Assembly (NCBI GenBank): GCA_022510625.1 | Contig: JAFLTD010000009.1 | Coordinates: forward strand, 1-49,164 | From: Lachnospiraceae bacterium | GTDB taxonomy: Bacteria > Bacillota > Clostridia > Lachnospirales > Lachnospiraceae | Length of the DNA stretch: 49,164 nucleotides | Direction of reading: 5' to 3' | In this document: piece after piece, positions 1 through 7,414 of the stretch | Position numbering within the stretch: position 1 is the first letter of the stretch | How the letters are laid out: each line of letters opens with the position of its first letter | Position numbers and translations under genes: made by a program | Notes under the pieces: generated by a model | What the model was told of the DNA's origin: nothing | The model's input: only the letters and a program-made list of their open reading frames with translations | The model's database searches: none

Positions 1-237
1 GAGAGAATTCAGGTGTTCGAGGGAACCGTATTAAAGATACAGGGCGGAAGCAGCAGAGCGACTTTCACTGTAAGAAAAGTATCTAACGGCGTCGGCGTTG
101 AGAAGACATGGCCTATGCATTCTCCTAACGTAGAGAAAGTAGAAGTAATAAGAAGAGGTAAGGTAAGACGTGCAAAGCTGAATTACCTGAGAGGACGTGT
201 CGGCAAGAAAGCTAAGGTCAAAGAGATTGTAAGATAA
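1..237 (+). CDS. rplS: 50S ribosomal protein L19 (5' end outside window)
   Basis: This is the C-terminal part of ribosomal protein L19, which sits at the 30S/50S interface of the ribosome. The reading frame is open from base 1 ([12 protein letters not shown]...), so the start lies upstream of the window and the GTG at 13 is an internal Val codon. The stretch [26 protein letters not shown], read in two overlapping parts, is the basic C-terminal signature of the family. The gene ends at TAA 235-237 and is followed by a strong hairpin terminator at 255. In Firmicutes rplS typically closes the rpsP-rimM-trmD-rplS operon and is followed by rbgA, as seen here after one signal peptidase gene. Confidence 0.95.
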   Translation, partial: ERIQVFEGTVLKIQGGSSRATFTVRKVSNGVGVEKTWPMHSPNVEKVEVIRRGKVRRAKLNYLRGRVGKKAKVKEIVR

Positions 238-254
238 TCAAAGAAGCTATGAAG

Positions 255-289
255 CAGATACCTTGAAGAAATTTGAGGTATCTGTTTTT
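255..289 (+). terminator. Rho-independent terminator after rplS
   Basis: A perfect 9-bp stem, CAGATACCT (255-263) with AGGTATCTG (276-284), closes a 12-nt loop and is followed directly by five T residues (285-289). It lies 17 nt after the rplS stop and separates the ribosomal operon from the signal peptidase gene. Confidence 0.88.
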
Positions 290-303
290 GCGTGACAGGA
301 AGA

Positions 304-332
304 TTGCTTTTAGGTTCCGATATTGGTATAAT
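304..332 (+). promoter_or_regulatory. Sigma-A type promoter for the first lepB
   Basis: TTGCTT (304-309), a 17-bp spacer and a perfect TATAAT (327-332) lie between the rplS terminator and the signal peptidase gene. Transcription would begin near 339, so the ATG at 339 would be at the very 5' end of the message. This supports the GTG at 354 as the real start. Confidence 0.7.
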
Positions 333-353
333 ACGAAAATGGAGGAACAATCA

Positions 354-938
354 GTGGCTAGGAGAAAGGGACTGACTTTTTATCAGAAGAAAAAGAGATT
401 AAATCCGAAAGTCATTAAAGATATTTTTGAGATGATGATCGGCGGAATAATCGTTATCTTTCTGGCGTTTGTGATTGTGTACTCGGTGGGGATGAGGACG
501 AGCGTTGTCGGTGATTCTATGGAGCCGATGCTCTACAATGGGCAGGAGATACTGATGAACAGAGTGATATACAGACTGTCTTCACCTAAAAGGGGAGATG
601 TGATAGTTTTTCTGCCGAACGGAAATCAAAACTCCCACTTTTATGTTAAAAGAGTAGTCGGACTTCCGGGAGAGACCGTACAGATTCAGGACGGAAGCGT
701 GTACATAGACGGTGTTTTGCTGGAAGAGGATGAGTCATTCGATAAGATGATAGATGCCGGTATCGCACAGAATGAGCTGACGCTGGCTTTGGATGAATTC
801 TTCGTGCTGGGAGATAATCGTAACAGCAGTGAAGACAGCCGTTCCGGCAATATCGGTGCAGTGAAGAAGGAAGATATTATCGGTGAGGCGTGGTTTCGGT
901 TGGCAGCGGAATGGGATTCTATGGGCCTGATCGAATGA
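354..938 (+). CDS. lepB: Type I signal peptidase (first copy)
   Basis: Membrane-bound signal peptidase I, which cleaves signal peptides from exported proteins on the outer face of the membrane. The 194-residue product has a basic N-terminus, one membrane segment at about 25-46, the box B serine motif GDSMEPM with catalytic Ser55, the box D segment KRVVGLPGE with the general-base Lys99, and the box E motif GDNRNSSEDSR. I chose GTG 354 because GGAGG at 341-345 is 8 nt upstream; the in-frame ATG at 339 has no ribosome site and coincides with the predicted transcript start. A second lepB lies 0.9 kb downstream, with rbgA between them. Multiple SipS-like peptidases are common in Firmicutes, and which substrates each copy prefers cannot be read from the sequence. 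Confidence 0.9.
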   Translation: MARRKGLTFYQKKKRLNPKVIKDIFEMMIGGIIVIFLAFVIVYSVGMRTSVVGDSMEPMLYNGQEILMNRVIYRLSSPKRGDVIVFLPNGNQNSHFYVKRVVGLPGETVQIQDGSVYIDGVLLEEDESFDKMIDAGIAQNELTLALDEFFVLGDNRNSSEDSRSGNIGAVKKEDIIGEAWFRLAAEWDSMGLIE

Positions 939-960
939 GTCGGCGGAGGGGATTGGACAG

Positions 961-1821
961 ATGAACTATCAATGGTATCCGGGGCATATGACAAAGGCGA
1001 AGAGGATGATGCAGGAAAGCATCGGACTGATCGATCTGGTAATAGAGTTGGTCGATGCAAGGATTCCTTTAAGCAGCCGCAATCCGGACATAGATGAACT
1101 GGGCAAAAACAAATCACGGTTGATTCTTCTGAACAAGTCCGATCTGGCGGATGCCGGAGCCAATCGGCTATGGATGGATTACTTTAAGGGTAAAGGCTTT
1201 CATGTGCTGGAAATCAATGCCAGAAGCGGACAGGGACTGAAATCCATTCATGGAACGGTGAAAGAAGCATGCAGAGAGAAGATTGAACGTGACAGAAAGC
1301 GCGGAATCAGGAACAGACCCGTCAGGGCAATCGTGGTAGGGATTCCGAATGTGGGGAAATCTACGTTCATCAATTCCTTCGCAGGTAAGGCGTGCACCAA
1401 GACGGGCAATAAGCCTGGGGTCACTAAGGGAAAGCAGTGGATCCGCATGAACAGGGAACTGGAACTTCTGGATACACCGGGAATCCTGTGGCCGAAGTTC
1501 GAGAGTGAAGAGGTGGGCAGGAACCTTGCGCTGATCGGTTCCATGAATGACGAGATTCTGGAGATGACGGAACTTGCCGCGGACTTGATTGCATTTCTGT
1601 TAAAGCACTACAGAGAGCAGTTGGCTGAGAGATATCGGATGGACGATTCGGATGATATGACGACACCGCTCTCCGTGCTAACACATATATGCGAGGATCG
1701 CAAATGCTATAAGAGAGGGCAGGAAGCGGATTATGAGAAAGCATCCTCCATAGTGATGGAGGATTTCAGAAGCGGCAGAATCGGCAGGATCACGTTAGAA
1801 CTGCCGCAGGATAGCGAATAG
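961..1821 (+). CDS. rbgA: Ribosome biogenesis GTPase RbgA (YlqF)
   Basis: Circularly permuted GTPase that drives a late step of 50S subunit assembly. The 286-residue product starts MNYQWYPGHMTKAK, typical of YlqF. The permuted motif order is visible: G4 NKSD at 58-61 comes before the G1 P-loop GIPNVGKS at 127-134, then the G2 threonine region PGVTKG (~152-157) and G3 DTPG at 171-174. The C-terminal ~100 residues form the RNA-binding helical region of the family. It starts 22 nt after the first lepB and is followed by the second lepB. The pairing with rplS upstream and rnhB downstream matches the Bacillus gene order and supports the assignment. Confidence 0.94.
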   Translation: MNYQWYPGHMTKAKRMMQESIGLIDLVIELVDARIPLSSRNPDIDELGKNKSRLILLNKSDLADAGANRLWMDYFKGKGFHVLEINARSGQGLKSIHGTVKEACREKIERDRKRGIRNRPVRAIVVGIPNVGKSTFINSFAGKACTKTGNKPGVTKGKQWIRMNRELELLDTPGILWPKFESEEVGRNLALIGSMNDEILEMTELAADLIAFLLKHYREQLAERYRMDDSDDMTTPLSVLTHICEDRKCYKRGQEADYEKASSIVMEDFRSGRIGRITLELPQDSE

Positions 1822-1856
1822 ATACAAATAATGGGTGGAATCGAGGAAGTGGCGGA

Positions 1857-2396
1857 ATGAAGAAAGTACTGAAAGAGATATTGAGCACCAGCCTATACAT
1901 ATTGTTTGTTTTGTGCGCTGTGTATCTGGTAATTCATTTCGTGGGACAGAGAACACAGGTGTTGGGAAGTTCCATGGAGCCGAAGCTGAGCAGCGAAGAT
2001 AATCTGATTGTTGACAAGATCAGTTACCGTTTCCATGACCCGGAGCGCTATGATATTATTGTGTTTCCGTACCGATATGAGGAAAATACTTTCTATATCA
2101 AGAGAATTATCGGGTTGCCCGGAGAAATGGTACAGATTGACGATGAAGGCAATATCCTGATCAACGGTGAGATCCTGGCGGAGGGTTACGGCAAAGAAGT
2201 CATTAAGAATCCGGGAAGGGCCTATGAAGAGATTCAGCTGGGCGATAACGAGTATTTTGTCATGGGCGACAATAGAAATAACAGCACGGACAGCAGGGAT
2301 CCGTCGGTGGGTAATATTACGCGTGAAGAAATCATCGGCAGAGCATGGCTGCGCATATGGCCGTTTAATAAATTCGGATTGATTAAACACAGATGA
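1857..2396 (+). CDS. lepB: Type I signal peptidase (second copy)
   Basis: Second SipS-like signal peptidase, 179 residues, with a short cytoplasmic N-terminus and one membrane anchor (about 10-29). The catalytic Ser39 is in GSSMEPK and the catalytic Lys82 in FYIKRIIGLPGE; the box E region GDNRNNSTDSRDPSVG is intact. GAGG at about 1842 serves the ATG. It is more compact than the first copy and clearly diverged in its substrate-facing middle, so the two are likely older paralogs and not a fresh duplication. Co-directional with rbgA and rnhB and probably in the same transcript. Confidence 0.92.
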   Translation: MKKVLKEILSTSLYILFVLCAVYLVIHFVGQRTQVLGSSMEPKLSSEDNLIVDKISYRFHDPERYDIIVFPYRYEENTFYIKRIIGLPGEMVQIDDEGNILINGEILAEGYGKEVIKNPGRAYEEIQLGDNEYFVMGDNRNNSTDSRDPSVGNITREEIIGRAWLRIWPFNKFGLIKHR

Positions 2397-2408
2397 GGAT
2401 GAATCGTA

Positions 2409-3170
2409 ATGGCAGAGGCAATCGGAGTCATTAAAGCAAAAATACAGGCGGCTGCAATAGGGGAGCTGCCTGCTTTGTTTCTACAGTATGCGCAGGATGA
2501 AAGAGCCGGTGTGCGCGCCGTCGTGGAGCAGGGCAGGAAACGTTTGGCCGCTTATGAGAAGGAAGTTGAGCGCTGTGAGGCACTCAAAAAGTATGAGAGA
2601 GAGTATGCAGCCTACGCGCATATATGCGGTATTGACGAAGTCGGACGCGGTCCTCTGGCGGGTCCCGTCGTAGCCGGCGCAGTTATCCTGCCGAAAGATT
2701 GTGACATTTTATATATCAATGATTCTAAAAAACTGTCCGAAAAAAAGAGAGAAGAGCTTTATGATGTGATTATGGAGCGGGCAGTTGCCGTAGGACTCGG
2801 ATACAGTACCCCCGAGAGAATTGATGAGATCAATATTCTGCAGGCTACCTATGAGGCAATGCGTGAGGCCATCGCTAATCTTACGACAGCGCCGGATCTT
2901 CTGTTAAATGATGCGGTCACGATACCGCAGGTATCTATCCGTCAGATACCGATCATCAAAGGTGATGCCAAGAGCATTTCCATAGGAGCGGCAAGTATTG
3001 TGGCAAAGGTTACAAGAGACCGCCTGATGGTACAGTATGATGGAATTTATCCCGAATACGGTTTTGCGTCCAACAAGGGGTATGGTGCACAGGCACATAT
3101 TGATGCGCTGAAAAAGTATGGACCGTGTCCGATTCACAGAAGATCATTTATTACACATTTTAGCCAATAA
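2409..3170 (+). CDS. rnhB: Ribonuclease HII
   Basis: Removes RNA from RNA-DNA hybrids, including single misincorporated ribonucleotides. The 253-residue product has an N-terminal helical extension of about 70 residues, as in Bacillus RNase HII, then the first active-site motif GIDEVGRGPLAGPV with Asp76 and Glu77, the conserved INDSKKLSEKKREELY segment, a third acidic residue in LLNDAV, and AKVTRD toward the C-terminus. GAGGAT just upstream of ATG 2409 overlaps the end of lepB and suggests coupled translation. Position between rbgA/lepB and the ylqG-like gene matches the Bacillus ylqF-rnhB-ylqG order. Confidence 0.94.
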   Translation: MAEAIGVIKAKIQAAAIGELPALFLQYAQDERAGVRAVVEQGRKRLAAYEKEVERCEALKKYEREYAAYAHICGIDEVGRGPLAGPVVAGAVILPKDCDILYINDSKKLSEKKREELYDVIMERAVAVGLGYSTPERIDEINILQATYEAMREAIANLTTAPDLLLNDAVTIPQVSIRQIPIIKGDAKSISIGAASIVAKVTRDRLMVQYDGIYPEYGFASNKGYGAQAHIDALKKYGPCPIHRRSFITHFSQ

Positions 3171-3193
3171 CTCATGTGAGGAAGTGTTGAAAA

Positions 3194-4966
3194 TTGAATC
3201 TTGGAAGTGTTTTTAAACGGGATAATCCTAATATAAGGTCAAACGATACGGTTAAAGTGCCGGAGTCCATGTCCAGGGGAGAAAGGGCTTACCGCATACA
3301 GAATGAAATCAGAAATATGGCGCCGGGGCAGACGATACAGGGATCTGTTATCAGCAGAGATGGCAATTCCGTGCAGATTGCACTCAGACAGAATATGTTG
3401 ATCAATGCGAGAATCGATCAGAACATCAGCCTCGCCCTGGGACAGAATATGAGTTTTGAGGTGAAGGCGAACAACGGCTCCGTCCTGTCGCTGACTCCTC
3501 TGTATGCCAATATGGCAAACGAGGCTACGATCATGCGTGCACTGAATGCCGCGGGATTGCCGGAAACGGCTAACAATATTGAGATGGTTGCCGTTATGAT
3601 GGAGGAGGGCATGCCGATCGATAAGGAGTCTCTCGCCAATATCAGCAGATTTATGATGGAGTTTCCCAACCGGAACCCCGCTACGCTCATACAGATGGCG
3701 AGGTTGGGTCTGCCGATTACGGAAATCAATATCGAACAGTTTGAACAATATCAGAATGCCAATCACCAGCTCTTGGGAAGTGCAGAGACGATTATGGATG
3801 AACTGCCGCAGATCTTTCATGAATTGATGGGCGAAGGAAAGATCGATCAGGCATTTGCATTCTATGAAAGTATTCTGGATATTTTTACCGATGAAGAGGC
3901 AGAGGGGACGATCATACAGAAGGGTGAAGCACAGGCGGAAAGCGCAGACGGTACTGTTGTGACAGAGAATGCGGCATCAAATGAGCAGGCGGCACAGACA
4001 ACAGAGCAGGCAGTGACACAGACAACAGAGCAGGCAGCGGCAGAGGCGAAGGGAGCGGCAAATGATGTCGTTCTTGATATGGTGAAGCCCGACGAGACGG
4101 GAAACGCATCACAGTCGTCCGGGCAGGTATCGCAGCAGAGCGCAGTGCTTACGGACAGCCAGTGGAACACATTGGGTAATCTGTTGAGAGAATTGGGTGT
4201 GGATGAGAATACGGCTGAGCAGATTAGAAACGGACAACTACCGCCCAAGGAGGTTCTGACACTGATTCGCGAATTTATGCCGAAGCACGGTGCCGATGAA
4301 CTGCATACACGCGTGATGGAGAGGCTTTTTGAGGGTAAGGCATTCGAGAATCTGCTGAAAGAGGAAGTCGGACGGCAATGGCTGATCGAACCTAAAGATG
4401 TGGCTGACCCGCATAAGATCGAACAGCTTTATGAGAGAGTGCGGGAACAGAGCATGCGTCTGAATGAGGCTATGCAGGCTGCGGACAAAGCGGATGCCCC
4501 GGTGGCACGAAGTGTTCAAAATCTGCAGCAAAATGTAGATTTTATGAATCAGCTCAATCACATGTTTACCTATATTCAGCTCCCGCTCAAGCTGGCGGGC
4601 AACAATGCCCACGGAGATTTATATGTGTATACCAACAAGAAGAATCTGGCGGCTAAAGACGGAAATGTGAGTGCACTGCTTCATTTGGACATGGAACATT
4701 TGGGTGCGCTTGATGTCTATGTGACCATGCAGCAGAATAAGGTGAATACCAATTTTACGCTGCAGGATGAGAGTTCACTGGACCTGATAGCACAGCATAT
4801 CTCCCTTTTGGATGAAAGACTTGCAAAGCGCGGATACAATCTGAAGGCAAACTTCTCCGTGAAAGAGGATCAGGAAGAACAGGACAGCGGTATTATGCAG
4901 ACGATTCTGAACCAGGGAAAGAACATCTCTCTGCTTAGCAGAACATCGTTCGATATGCGAGCATAG
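3194..4966 (+). CDS. ylqG: FliK/YlqG-like protein of unknown role
   Basis: A 590-residue protein with an N-terminal ordered region (about 1-210), a Gln/Thr/Glu/Ala-rich linker (about 230-320) and a C-terminal segment (about 480-575) that resembles the hook-length control (FliK C-terminal) fold, with GALDVYVTMQQNKVN followed by amphipathic helices. In Bacillus the matching locus is ylqG, next to the FlhB-like ylqH, and the same pair occurs here. No flagellar genes are in the window, so a direct hook-length role is not supported by context. TTG at 3194 is the assigned start, with GAGG at 3178-3181 at a slightly long spacing. The linker contains a tandem repeat. The function of these housekeeping FliK-like proteins is not established to my knowledge. 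Confidence 0.75.
   Translation: MNLGSVFKRDNPNIRSNDTVKVPESMSRGERAYRIQNEIRNMAPGQTIQGSVISRDGNSVQIALRQNMLINARIDQNISLALGQNMSFEVKANNGSVLSLTPLYANMANEATIMRALNAAGLPETANNIEMVAVMMEEGMPIDKESLANISRFMMEFPNRNPATLIQMARLGLPITEINIEQFEQYQNANHQLLGSAETIMDELPQIFHELMGEGKIDQAFAFYESILDIFTDEEAEGTIIQKGEAQAESADGTVVTENAASNEQAAQTTEQAVTQTTEQAAAEAKGAANDVVLDMVKPDETGNASQSSGQVSQQSAVLTDSQWNTLGNLLRELGVDENTAEQIRNGQLPPKEVLTLIREFMPKHGADELHTRVMERLFEGKAFENLLKEEVGRQWLIEPKDVADPHKIEQLYERVREQSMRLNEAMQAADKADAPVARSVQNLQQNVDFMNQLNHMFTYIQLPLKLAGNNAHGDLYVYTNKKNLAAKDGNVSALLHLDMEHLGALDVYVTMQQNKVNTNFTLQDESSLDLIAQHISLLDERLAKRGYNLKANFSVKEDQEEQDSGIMQTILNQGKNISLLSRTSFDMRA
3993..4037 (+). repeat. 24-bp tandem repeat in the ylqG linker
   Basis: A 21-nt sequence at 3993-4013 recurs exactly at 4017-4037 (period 24 nt). 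It encodes a doubled AQTTEQAV-like octapeptide in the low-complexity linker. Repeat number could vary by slippage without breaking the frame. Confidence 0.85.
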
Positions 4967-4992
4967 ATAGTATAAAGTGAGGAGTGGCGGAC

Positions 4993-5289
4993 GTGGCTGG
5001 AGAAGATAAGGAAAAAAAGAAAGTAAAACAGGCTATTGCATTGGAATACGACCCATCCGACGAGGCGCCGCGTGTCATTGCCTCCGGGCGTGGGGAACTG
5101 GCGGAGCGCATCATCGAGAAAGCCAAAGAAGCCGATGTTCCGGTACATCGTGACGATAAACTTGCGGATACATTGTCACGTCTGGAAATCGGCGACATGA
5201 TTCCTCCGGAATTGTATGAGGTTGTTGCGGAGATTCTTGTCTTCGTGGATTCCATGGATAAGATCAAAGCAAAGATGGCGAAAGCGTAA
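4993..5289 (+). CDS. ylqH: FlhB C-terminal-like protein (YlqH)
   Basis: A small soluble protein of 98 residues that corresponds to only the cytoplasmic C-terminal domain of FlhB/YscU-type export switch proteins. It contains the AIALEYDPSDEAPRVIASG segment and the LADTLSRLEIGDMIPPELYE segment of that fold. The autocleavage NPTH motif of true FlhB is replaced by EYDP. I prefer GTG 4993, because GTGAGGAG at 4977-4984 lies 8 nt upstream; the in-frame GTG at 4984 would overlap that site. It follows the FliK-like gene closely, matching Bacillus ylqG-ylqH. Because FliK and FlhB-C interact in flagella, the two products may interact, but that is inference. Confidence 0.82.
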   Translation: MAGEDKEKKKVKQAIALEYDPSDEAPRVIASGRGELAERIIEKAKEADVPVHRDDKLADTLSRLEIGDMIPPELYEVVAEILVFVDSMDKIKAKMAKA

Positions 5290-5312
5290 GGGAGAGTATT
5301 GTTACGAAGGAT

Positions 5313-5669
5313 ATGAATAATCACGAAAAAGGGGCACAGAAGGAAGAGCAGGTCTGTGCCTATTTGCTATCTAACGGCGTTAAAATTATGGAGCGTAATT
5401 TTCGGTGCAGGCAGGGTGAGATAGATATTATCGGATATGACGGCGGATACCTTGTGTTCTTTGAGGTTAAGTACAGGGGCAGCCGGAGTGCGGGCAGTGC
5501 AGCGGAGGCGGTAGGATATGCCAAACAGAGAAAAATATGCAGGACTGCGGATTATTATCGTATGATACATCACTGTGGGGAAGAAGTACCGGTCCGCTTT
5601 GACGTGGTCGCAATAGACGGAGAAGATCTGCAGTGGATCAAGAATGCCTTTTATTATATTGCAAGGTGA
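5313..5669 (+). CDS. yraN: YraN family (UPF0102) nuclease-fold protein
   Basis: 118-residue member of the UPF0102/YraN family, which has a Holliday-junction-resolvase or restriction-endonuclease-like fold. Motifs visible are KGAQKEEQVCAYLLSNG, the core RQGEIDIIGYDGGYLVFFEVKYR with its E-I-D and E-V-K residues that would form the metal site, and the KQRKI helix. ATG 5313 follows a GAAGGA site. In many Firmicutes yraN sits next to rnhB, and the order here (rnhB, ylqG, ylqH, yraN) fits. Its substrate is unknown. Confidence 0.9.
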   Translation: MNNHEKGAQKEEQVCAYLLSNGVKIMERNFRCRQGEIDIIGYDGGYLVFFEVKYRGSRSAGSAAEAVGYAKQRKICRTADYYRMIHHCGEEVPVRFDVVAIDGEDLQWIKNAFYYIAR

Positions 5670-5684
5670 GGGAAGAATCAATTT

Positions 5685-6536
5685 ATGGAACTGTACAGAC
5701 ATAAGAGTAGAATGCAGGTGAAACAAAACAGAATGGGAGAGGTCGAGTATCTGACATTTCCGCTGCTTAGCCGGACGGGTATGGTGAGGCATCTTTTTTC
5801 CACCAGAGTGGGAGGTGTCAGTAAAGGCATATACAGTACGATGAATCTAAGCTACACCAGAGGGGATGACAAAGAGGCGGTGGATGAGAATTTCAGGCGG
5901 ATTGCCGATGTGCTCGGATGTGAGGTGGGCGATATTGTCTGCTCAGACCAGACTCATACCGTGAATCTGCGTGTGGCATCGAGCAAAGACGGAGGCAAGG
6001 GTATCCTGATACCGAAAGACTATGCGGATACAGACGGCCTGCTGACGGATGAACCGGGGCTTGTTTTGGCTACGTTCTATGCCGATTGTGTGCCGTTATA
6101 TTTTGTGGATACCAGGAGGCGGGCCATTGCACTGGCACATTCCGGATGGCGCGGCACAGTGGCGCGGATGGGCAGATGTGTGACAGAGAAGATGAAAGAT
6201 GTGTACGGTACCGATCCGTCAGACATTGTGGCTGTTGTGGGGCCGTCTATCTGCCAGGCATGCTACGAGGTGAGTGAGGACGTGGCGGAAGCTTTTGCAC
6301 AGGAATTTCACGGCGAGGGTCAGACAAATGAAATTCTGTTGAGTAAAGGCGGCGGTAAATATCAGCTTGACCTGTGGCGTGCCAATGAGATTGTGCTGAT
6401 TGAGGCGGGCATTCCGACAGAGCAGATTCAGGTGACGGATCTGTGTACCTGTCACAACAGCGATTACCTTTTTTCCCACAGGGCAAGTCAGGGCAAAAGA
6501 GGCAATCTCGGCGCATTTCTCGGACTGGTATATTAA
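5685..6536 (+). CDS. pgeF: PgeF/YfiH-type purine nucleoside phosphorylase / laccase-domain protein
   Basis: 283-residue DUF152/YfiH family protein. Members have been described as polyphenol oxidases, as purine nucleoside-active enzymes and, in Escherichia coli, as an editing enzyme for peptidoglycan precursors. Metal-binding motifs are intact: the His in CSDQTHTVN, the Cys in FYADCVPLYF, the His in HSGWRGTVARMG, and the ICQACYEV loop. The C-terminal DLCTCHNSDYLFSHRAS segment is also typical. GTGAGGGA lies about 10 nt before ATG 5685. It ends the housekeeping run; about 83 nt follow before the two-component regulator, with only a weak AT-rich hairpin. Confidence 0.88.
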   Translation: MELYRHKSRMQVKQNRMGEVEYLTFPLLSRTGMVRHLFSTRVGGVSKGIYSTMNLSYTRGDDKEAVDENFRRIADVLGCEVGDIVCSDQTHTVNLRVASSKDGGKGILIPKDYADTDGLLTDEPGLVLATFYADCVPLYFVDTRRRAIALAHSGWRGTVARMGRCVTEKMKDVYGTDPSDIVAVVGPSICQACYEVSEDVAEAFAQEFHGEGQTNEILLSKGGGKYQLDLWRANEIVLIEAGIPTEQIQVTDLCTCHNSDYLFSHRASQGKRGNLGAFLGLVY

Positions 6537-6619
6537 GAAAACATTAAAGATTTTCCTATCTTTTCCTTTAGGTTTATATGGTCTAATAGAGTAAAGTAGA
6601 TTACGAAAGAGGTGAAAGC

Positions 6620-7312
6620 ATGGCAAATATTCTGGTATGTGATGATGACAAGGAGATTGTGGATGCGATAGAAATTTATCTGTTGCAGGAGGGTTATACG
6701 ATCTTCAAGGCTTACGACGGAGAGCAGGCAATCAGGATTTTGAAAGAGCAGCAGATTCATTTGCTTATAATCGATGTCATGATGCCGAAGCTTGACGGCA
6801 TCCACGCGACTTTGAAGATCAGGGAGTATTCCAGTATACCGATCATCATCCTGTCGGCGAAATCCGAGGATAACGATAAGATTCTCGGTCTCAATATAGG
6901 AGCCGATGACTATGTGACGAAGCCTTTTAATCCCCTTGAACTGGTGGCGAGGGTGAAGTCGAACCTGAGAAGATACACCACACTCGGCAATTTGAACACG
7001 GAGAACAATGCGCTTATTCAGGTGGGCGGTCTGTGCATCAACGACGACACCAAGGAAGTGACGGTGGACGGTGAAGCGGTGAAGATGACGCCGATTGAAT
7101 ATAATATTCTGCTGCTGCTCATGAAGAATTGCGGCAGGGTGTTTTCCATCGATCAGATCTACGAGAGCATATGGAATGAGGAGGCTATCGGTGCTGACAA
7201 TACGGTGGCTGTACATATCAGACATATTCGCGAAAAAATTGAGATTAACCCGAAGGAGCCAAGGTATCTGAAGGTTGTGTGGGGTGTCGGGTACAAGATT
7301 GAGAAACAATAG
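6620..7312 (+). CDS. OmpR/VanR-family response regulator
   Basis: 230-residue DNA-binding response regulator. The receiver domain (about 1-118) has the acidic pocket CDDD near residue 7-10, the phospho-accepting Asp52 in IIDVMMPKLDG, the Thr/Ser switch in ILSAKS and the Lys in TKPFNPLEL. The winged-helix output domain (about 130-228) ends with the recognition helix region NTVAVHIRHIREKIE and VWGVGYKIE. AGAGGTGAAAG precedes the ATG. The histidine kinase gene begins 50 nt later on the same strand, so the two form a two-component pair. The family is the one that includes VanR. Target genes cannot be inferred from the sequence. Confidence 0.93.
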   Translation: MANILVCDDDKEIVDAIEIYLLQEGYTIFKAYDGEQAIRILKEQQIHLLIIDVMMPKLDGIHATLKIREYSSIPIIILSAKSEDNDKILGLNIGADDYVTKPFNPLELVARVKSNLRRYTTLGNLNTENNALIQVGGLCINDDTKEVTVDGEAVKMTPIEYNILLLLMKNCGRVFSIDQIYESIWNEEAIGADNTVAVHIRHIREKIEINPKEPRYLKVVWGVGYKIEKQ

Positions 7313-7342
7313 ACCAAATGTATTGACAAAGGAGCATAGATT

Positions 7343-7414
7343 ATGCTTAGAATGGAGCAAAGATGGGAAAAGAAGAGAAGGATAGAGCAGAAGAGGCAGA
7401 AAAGCAAGAGTTAG
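7343..7414 (+). CDS. Possible 23-codon leader ORF overlapping the kinase start
   Basis: ATG 7343 is preceded by AAGGAG (7329-7334) at an 8-nt spacing, which is a better ribosome site than that of the kinase ATG at 7363 (GGAG 7354-7357, 5 nt). The frame runs 23 codons, rich in Arg, Lys and Glu, and stops at TAG 7412, inside the kinase coding sequence in the +1 frame. It may be a short coupling peptide, a regulatory upstream ORF or chance. No homology can be claimed for such a short peptide. Confidence 0.4.
   Translation: MLRMEQRWEKKRRIEQKRQKSKS

Noticed and set aside
1893-2390. 165-codon minus-strand ORF opposite the second lepB
   Set aside because: It mirrors a gene with intact catalytic motifs and shows no domain of its own.
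6541-6619. Promoter or terminator between pgeF and the response regulator
   Set aside because: TCTAAT and TATGGT could be -10 boxes but no matching -35 box is found at 16-18 bp, and the AAAGAT/ATCTTT hairpin is too weak to call a terminator.
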